Source of the DNA: Bacteroidales bacterium | Lineage (GTDB): Bacteria > Bacteroidota > Bacteroidia > Bacteroidales > Muribaculaceae | NCBI GenBank assembly: GCA_014800685.1 | Contig: JAAVFQ010000016.1 | Span: 1-64,000, forward strand | Length of the DNA stretch: 64,000 bases | Direction of reading: 5' to 3' | Part shown: positions 60,225 to 64,000 of the stretch, in pieces | Layout of the letters: each line of letters opens with the position of its first letter | Position numbering within the stretch: the stretch's first letter is position 1 | Made by a program: the position numbers and the translations under genes | Notes under the pieces: model-generated | The model's input: only the letters and a program-made list of their open reading frames with translations | The model's database searches: none | Told to the model about the DNA's origin: nothing

Positions 60225-62828
60225 TTATTTCAAAAGCCGCTCCAGCGTGTCGGCCAGATTCTCACCGAGGTGTATGCCATACCCCTCGCGCAAATAGACT
60301 ACGCGATTAAACGTATCAGCAATTATGAATATAGGCATGGAGGTTTCCGGCAGCCCGAACTCCTCGCAGAGTTCGGTGCGGATGCTTCCACCATCCACGC
60401 CCGCTATAACAGTAGAGGGGAGTGAGGCATAGTCGGCCGGGCGGAAATGCGCGGCGCTCTGCTCATTGTCAAAAATAAGCAGAATGGGAGTGCCGAGAGC
60501 TTCGAGACGCTCTTTGGCCACGCCGAGGTCGTTAAGAGCGTGCGCCGACGGCTCATGCCCCGGAGCGATGAGGCCAAGAATGAAATAGCCGCGTCCCGTC
60601 ATGCTCACGATGGAGGCTTTCTCCTTCTGACCGAGGGGTAGGAAAAGGTTTTCAGAGTCAAAGAGTCCCTTGACGGCTATGGCCGACGTGTCGCTGCGCA
60701 GACTCAGTTCAGGGCTCTTTTCGTTCTCTCCGAGACCGAAAAATGTGGTGCGTGCCAGCACGCTACCGTCAGCCAATCTCTGCCCCGTCACCAGCATATA
60801 GGCTCCCTCGTTGAGCATCTCGCCGCAGGCATTAATTGCCGAGACGGGGATGAAGTCGTCAAATTCCAGAAGAGAGCTCCCCTCAGTGGCGAGTGAGGAG
60901 ATAGTGAAATTAGTATAATAAGCCGGTTCGCGCCCGGCGGCCGAAGCATAGTCCAGATGCAGAGGATATTTGCGCGCGGGAGTTGATTTTTCAGGCCGGG
61001 CGTGGAAGGCGACATCCTGCCATTCCCCCGTGGAGTCGGCAAACTGCGTGCGTCCGCTCACTCCCTCTATGCGGGCAGGAATGCCGAGACTCCGGCAGAT
61101 TGCCGTGAAAAGGAGCGAGAGTGAGGCTTCATCAGCCGTATGATATTTCCATGCGCTCACAGGCGAAAGGGGTAGGTGCTGAGGGTTATAGAGGGTGTCG
61201 GGGAGAGTGCGGGAGGCGAGCGCCGCAGCGAGGGCATGGGGGTCACTCCGATAATGGTCGGCATCGCTTTTGGAGATAGCATCGCGGAAGAATCTCTTGT
61301 AGGGAGTGAGATGTTCAAGAGCGATGCGCGGCGAAAGCACAAATTGGTCATAGAGAGGGCCCGACGCATACTCCGGAGTGCAGAGATGGTCATTGAGCAC
61401 TTCGGCGGTAACGTCATGGAGATCTTTGGCCGAAAGGGTGGCGAGAAGCCTGACCGCTTTCCCACGTAAGGAGTCCGGGGTGGAGGCGATAAAGCTCTCT
61501 ATTACCTGATGATTGCCTCTTGACTCAATGATAAGAGGGGCGGCTACAGTGTCGTTGAGGCCGAGACGGGCGCACAGAGACTTAGCCTCCTCAGCGGTGG
61601 GAAATCCGGCTTCGTATGCATGGCGGAGACTATCTTCGCGAGCCTTTCTGAGGTTATTGACGGCAATGGCTTCGGCCGAGGCGGAGGGGAGAGATTTTGA
61701 GGGGGGAGGGGGAGTAATGTCGAAATCCAGACTACCGCGAAAATCTGTGGTTTTGTCAAGGATGAGCGTGGGGACAGTGTCAGAAGAGCTTAGAGCCATC
61801 CCAAACCTTTTCCCGTCGGAGGCACGCATGAGCAGAGTTCCCTCGCCGGCTGTCAGCGATGCGTGCCCTCTACTGTCGGTGAGACGCGTGACGAGAGGGT
61901 AAAATTCCGCATAGTTATAGATGCAGAACTGCACGTGCGCCCCCTCTATGGGGTTTCCTTCAGTGTCAGTCACGATAACCTCTTTGGGAGAGACCGGGGC
62001 GTAGTTGGCGGTGACATTGATTGTCGTGGACAGAGGCGAGCGGGAGATAACCTCTTCCGGGCCGTCATAATCCCCTATGGCCGTAGTGGTCATCAGCAAT
62101 CCGCGGGAAGCCGGCTCGTTAAACCAGGCCATGTCGAGGTCAGGTTCAGGCTCGCAGGCACCCAGAAAATGCCATTTGCCGTCGGCCCATGCCTCCACCC
62201 ATGCGTGATTGTCATCGGTGTGTGCCCATCGGGGAGTATATACCTGTCTGGCCGGGATGCCGACGGCGCGCAGTGCCGCTACCGTGAATGTAGACTCCTC
62301 GCCGCATCGCCCCAAAGCATTGCGCATGGTAGCCTCCGGAGCAGACGTGCGTCCGTCGGATGGCTGATAAGATACGTGTTCATGACACCAGTGATTCACT
62401 TCCAGGATGGCATCTTTCATCGGAAGCTTGCTCACGCGCTCTTTCAGCAATTCGTAGAATAGCGGACGGCTGAGGTCAGTGTGTTCATTATTGACTCTTA
62501 CGGGGAGAACAAAGTGGCGCCATTCCCTTTCCGGGACGCTCTCTCCCCAGGGCATCTCGCGACGTGCGCGGAGTGAGGCGCGAATATTGGCCAGATGATA
62601 GGAGCTATCATAGTCAAGGATGTCCGGAGTGGGGAGATAGGCATAAAGAAATTCAAGCGCCTTGCGCTCGTCGGCAGAGAGTGAAGTGAGCAGCGAGTCA
62701 GGAATAACGGCGCCGGGCTGAACGGCTCCACGCGACTCGGCCGCCGCGGTGAAAGGAGTAGGAGACGCAGAGGAGGCGCAGAGGAAAAATGAGAGAAGTG
62801 ATGAAGTGAAAATCATAGTAGGAATCAT
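60225..62828 (-). CDS. Secreted transglutaminase-like protein with thioredoxin-like C-terminus
   Basis: This exported protein has 867 residues. The first transglutaminase-like core (residues about 140-235) has Cys in GRCGEESTF, His in DNHAWVEAW and a following Asp region ACEPEPDLD. A carboxypeptidase-regulatory or Ig-like module (VIVTDTEGNPIEGAHVQF) comes next, a second, probably inactive transglutaminase-like segment (SLLFTAICRSLGIPARIEGVSG) lies near 590, and the last 110 residues look like a thioredoxin fold (LLIFDNEQSAAHF..MPIFIIADTFNRVVY) without CxxC. Bacteroidales relatives are annotated only as transglutaminase-domain proteins. It overlaps cutC by 4 bases (ATGA), so it is translationally coupled. 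Confidence 0.82.
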   Translation of the reverse strand: MIPTMIFTSSLLSFFLCASSASPTPFTAAAESRGAVQPGAVIPDSLLTSLSADERKALEFLYAYLPTPDILDYDSSYHLANIRASLRARREMPWGESVPEREWRHFVLPVRVNNEHTDLSRPLFYELLKERVSKLPMKDAILEVNHWCHEHVSYQPSDGRTSAPEATMRNALGRCGEESTFTVAALRAVGIPARQVYTPRWAHTDDNHAWVEAWADGKWHFLGACEPEPDLDMAWFNEPASRGLLMTTTAIGDYDGPEEVISRSPLSTTINVTANYAPVSPKEVIVTDTEGNPIEGAHVQFCIYNYAEFYPLVTRLTDSRGHASLTAGEGTLLMRASDGKRFGMALSSSDTVPTLILDKTTDFRGSLDFDITPPPPSKSLPSASAEAIAVNNLRKAREDSLRHAYEAGFPTAEEAKSLCARLGLNDTVAAPLIIESRGNHQVIESFIASTPDSLRGKAVRLLATLSAKDLHDVTAEVLNDHLCTPEYASGPLYDQFVLSPRIALEHLTPYKRFFRDAISKSDADHYRSDPHALAAALASRTLPDTLYNPQHLPLSPVSAWKYHTADEASLSLLFTAICRSLGIPARIEGVSGRTQFADSTGEWQDVAFHARPEKSTPARKYPLHLDYASAAGREPAYYTNFTISSLATEGSSLLEFDDFIPVSAINACGEMLNEGAYMLVTGQRLADGSVLARTTFFGLGENEKSPELSLRSDTSAIAVKGLFDSENLFLPLGQKEKASIVSMTGRGYFILGLIAPGHEPSAHALNDLGVAKERLEALGTPILLIFDNEQSAAHFRPADYASLPSTVIAGVDGGSIRTELCEEFGLPETSMPIFIIADTFNRVVYLREGYGIHLGENLADTLERLLK

Positions 62829-63553
62829 GAGTCAATAGCATGGCGGATGGCTCTTACCACTGCGGCATCGGTGGCCATTCTTGAGCCATCGGGGTCGGCG
62901 CTTCCCATCGAGGCGGCGGAACGGGTATTCCCGTAAGTCGCGGCGCGTGGCGCTCGGGCGGAAGCATGAAATTCCTCCGCTCCGGAAAGACGTTTAATCC
63001 CGGCGGCCGTTTTAGGGGACACCCCCGCGCCGGCCATGATAATGATTCGGCCGTCAGCCTTTTCCCGCAGCCTGCTTATCATCTCGGCGCCCTCGAGAGC
63101 ATCCTTTTCACATCCGGAGGTAAGCACGCGGCGAAATCCGAGTGAGATAATATCCTCAAGAGCGCGGAAAGGGTCGGCGACTACGTCAAAAGCGCGGTGA
63201 AATGTTGAGTCGAGTTCCGGAGCGGCTGCCAGCAGCCTGCTGCATAGAGCCTTATCTACCTCCCCTTCGGCAGTCAGGGCTCCGATGACAATGCCGTGAG
63301 CCCCCGCCGCTGCCGCTTCCTTTATGTCACTCTCCATCAAAGCCGCTTCCGGCTCCGTATAAACGAAGTCGCCGGCGCGGGGCCTTATCAGCACATTGGT
63401 GGCAATGCGTGAGGATGAGAAGCGGATAGCGGCTATCGAAGGGGTCAGTCCCCCTTCGGCAAGTCCGCTGCATAGTTCTATTCTGTCGGCTCCTCCCGCA
63501 ATGGCTTCAAGAACTCCTTCGGGGTCGCCGGTGCAAATTTCAAGTAGTGGCAT
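62825..63553 (-). CDS. cutC: CutC-family protein
   Basis: This TIM-barrel protein was first linked to copper tolerance, and its biochemical role is unsettled. The N-terminal LEICTGDPEGVLEAIAGGADRIELC and the strands VLIRPRAGDFVYT, GIVIGALTAEGEVD, STFHRAFDVVADPFRALEDI and RVLTSGCEKDALEG are characteristic. The 242-aa length is normal. It begins 8 bases after the ROK kinase stop and overlaps the transglutaminase-like gene, so it belongs to a three-gene minus-strand unit. Confidence 0.94.
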   Translation of the reverse strand: MPLLEICTGDPEGVLEAIAGGADRIELCSGLAEGGLTPSIAAIRFSSSRIATNVLIRPRAGDFVYTEPEAALMESDIKEAAAAGAHGIVIGALTAEGEVDKALCSRLLAAAPELDSTFHRAFDVVADPFRALEDIISLGFRRVLTSGCEKDALEGAEMISRLREKADGRIIIMAGAGVSPKTAAGIKRLSGAEEFHASARAPRAATYGNTRSAASMGSADPDGSRMATDAAVVRAIRHAIDS

Positions 63554-63561
63554 GGGTGTAA

Positions 63562-64000
63562 TTATATAGAGAAACCGGAAGGAGAGGATGCCACGGCGGC
63601 CGCTCCGAGAATGGCGGCATCTGCTTCCGGGAGCGTGGAGGGTAGAAAACGGACCTCGTTCTCACGATATATCCATAGAAGGTTCTTCTCATACTCGCGG
63701 CGCATAGCCCCCTCGAAGTGATGGAAACTGCGAGCCACGCCTCCGAAGAAAATGACAGCCTGCGGGGAGCAGAAAGCGGCAAACTCCGCGCAAGCCCTTC
63801 CCAGCACTTTCCCGGTCTCGGCAAAGGCACGGAGGGCAATAGGGTCGCCATTGTCGGCAGCTTTCCCCACGTCGCCTGCCGTCATCTGTGTCAGCCTTCT
63901 GAGAGACGACTCTTCGGCCGAGAGGGCAAGCATAGAAGCGGCCGTGCAGACCACTCCCCTCGCCGATGCGTAAGTCTCCAGACATCCCATCCTCCCGCAG
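63562..64000 (-). CDS. ROK-family sugar kinase, N-terminus beyond window
   Basis: The frame is open to the window edge, and only the C-terminal half (about 146 residues) is seen. It begins with CGRMGCLETYASARG, the cysteine-rich zinc motif of ROK kinases. VIFFGGVARSF and the C-terminal LPEADAAILGAAAVA are also family features. ROK enzymes phosphorylate glucose, N-acetylglucosamine or related sugars, and which one cannot be told from this half. The internal ATG at 63990 in the track is not the true start. Confidence 0.9.
   Translation of the reverse strand, partial: CGRMGCLETYASARGVVCTAASMLALSAEESSLRRLTQMTAGDVGKAADNGDPIALRAFAETGKVLGRACAEFAAFCSPQAVIFFGGVARSFHHFEGAMRREYEKNLLWIYRENEVRFLPSTLPEADAAILGAAAVASSPSGFSI

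Overview
The window looks like the chromosome of a gut-type Bacteroidales bacterium. Muribaculaceae or a near relative is my best guess, but the family-level call is inference. The evidence is the Bacteroidetes promoter signature (TTTG, about 20 bases, TAnnTTTG) ahead of many genes, the lack of clear Shine-Dalgarno sites, lipoproteins with DUF4925-like content, secreted proteins with a C-terminal 'GLYI..GxKxxK' sorting-like tail, the NfnAB pair, class III fructose-bisphosphatase and NadA/NadB. There is no insertion sequence, CRISPR array or integrase in view.

Layout. 1-2.6 kb: edge of an A+T-rich island (partial helix-turn-helix gene and an unknown 400-aa gene) abutting the 3' end of tRNA-Phe. 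2.7-5.7 kb: nadA behind a leader with repeated TGTAGATA-type motifs, a SpoU/TrmH methyltransferase and a glucosaminidase-LysM protein, all with T/G-ending codons unlike their neighbours. 5.9-19.3 kb: core genes (ychF, nadB, S41 protease, mfd, alpha/beta hydrolase, histidine phosphatase, rsmA, mscL, gapA). 19.5-19.9 kb: a strongly supported but unidentified structured RNA gene with its own promoter and terminator. 20-37.3 kb: core genes (homocysteine methyltransferase-like, rpsT between two identical tRNA-Glu genes, nucleoside kinase, C1 peptidase, nfnAB) interleaved with phage-type virion genes. These are TerL at 20 kb on the plus strand, a small membrane/coiled-coil protein at 27.5 kb, and a compact minus-strand operon at 30.9-37.3 kb (scaffold-like, major capsid, adaptor-like, portal, tail-like). 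37.6-45.5 kb: cdd, a C39-like/VKOR membrane protein followed by an unlisted 51-aa peptide gene, a DUF4925-like lipoprotein, a U32 protein, a secreted protein and recA. 45.6-64 kb: der, era, rubrerythrin, recO, an OmpA lipoprotein, waaA, gltX, fbp, a divergent pair of related secreted repeat proteins, a transglutaminase-like protein, cutC and a partial ROK kinase.

The most interesting feature is the scattered virion gene set. All the reading frames are intact, the genes sit between housekeeping genes without integrase, repressor, lysis or att signals, and the structural operon has a consensus host promoter. Each recognised virion-type gene carries a CCTAATYCT-like box just before its start codon or in its leader. 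This fits a domesticated, possibly gene-transfer-agent-like particle system, but that interpretation is inference and needs comparative and expression tests. Secondary findings are a family of short intergenic elements with AAGTAAGT inverted ends (five copies), a structured intergenic element at 27.4 kb, the unknown RNA beside TerL, and the C39-like/VKOR plus small-peptide locus.
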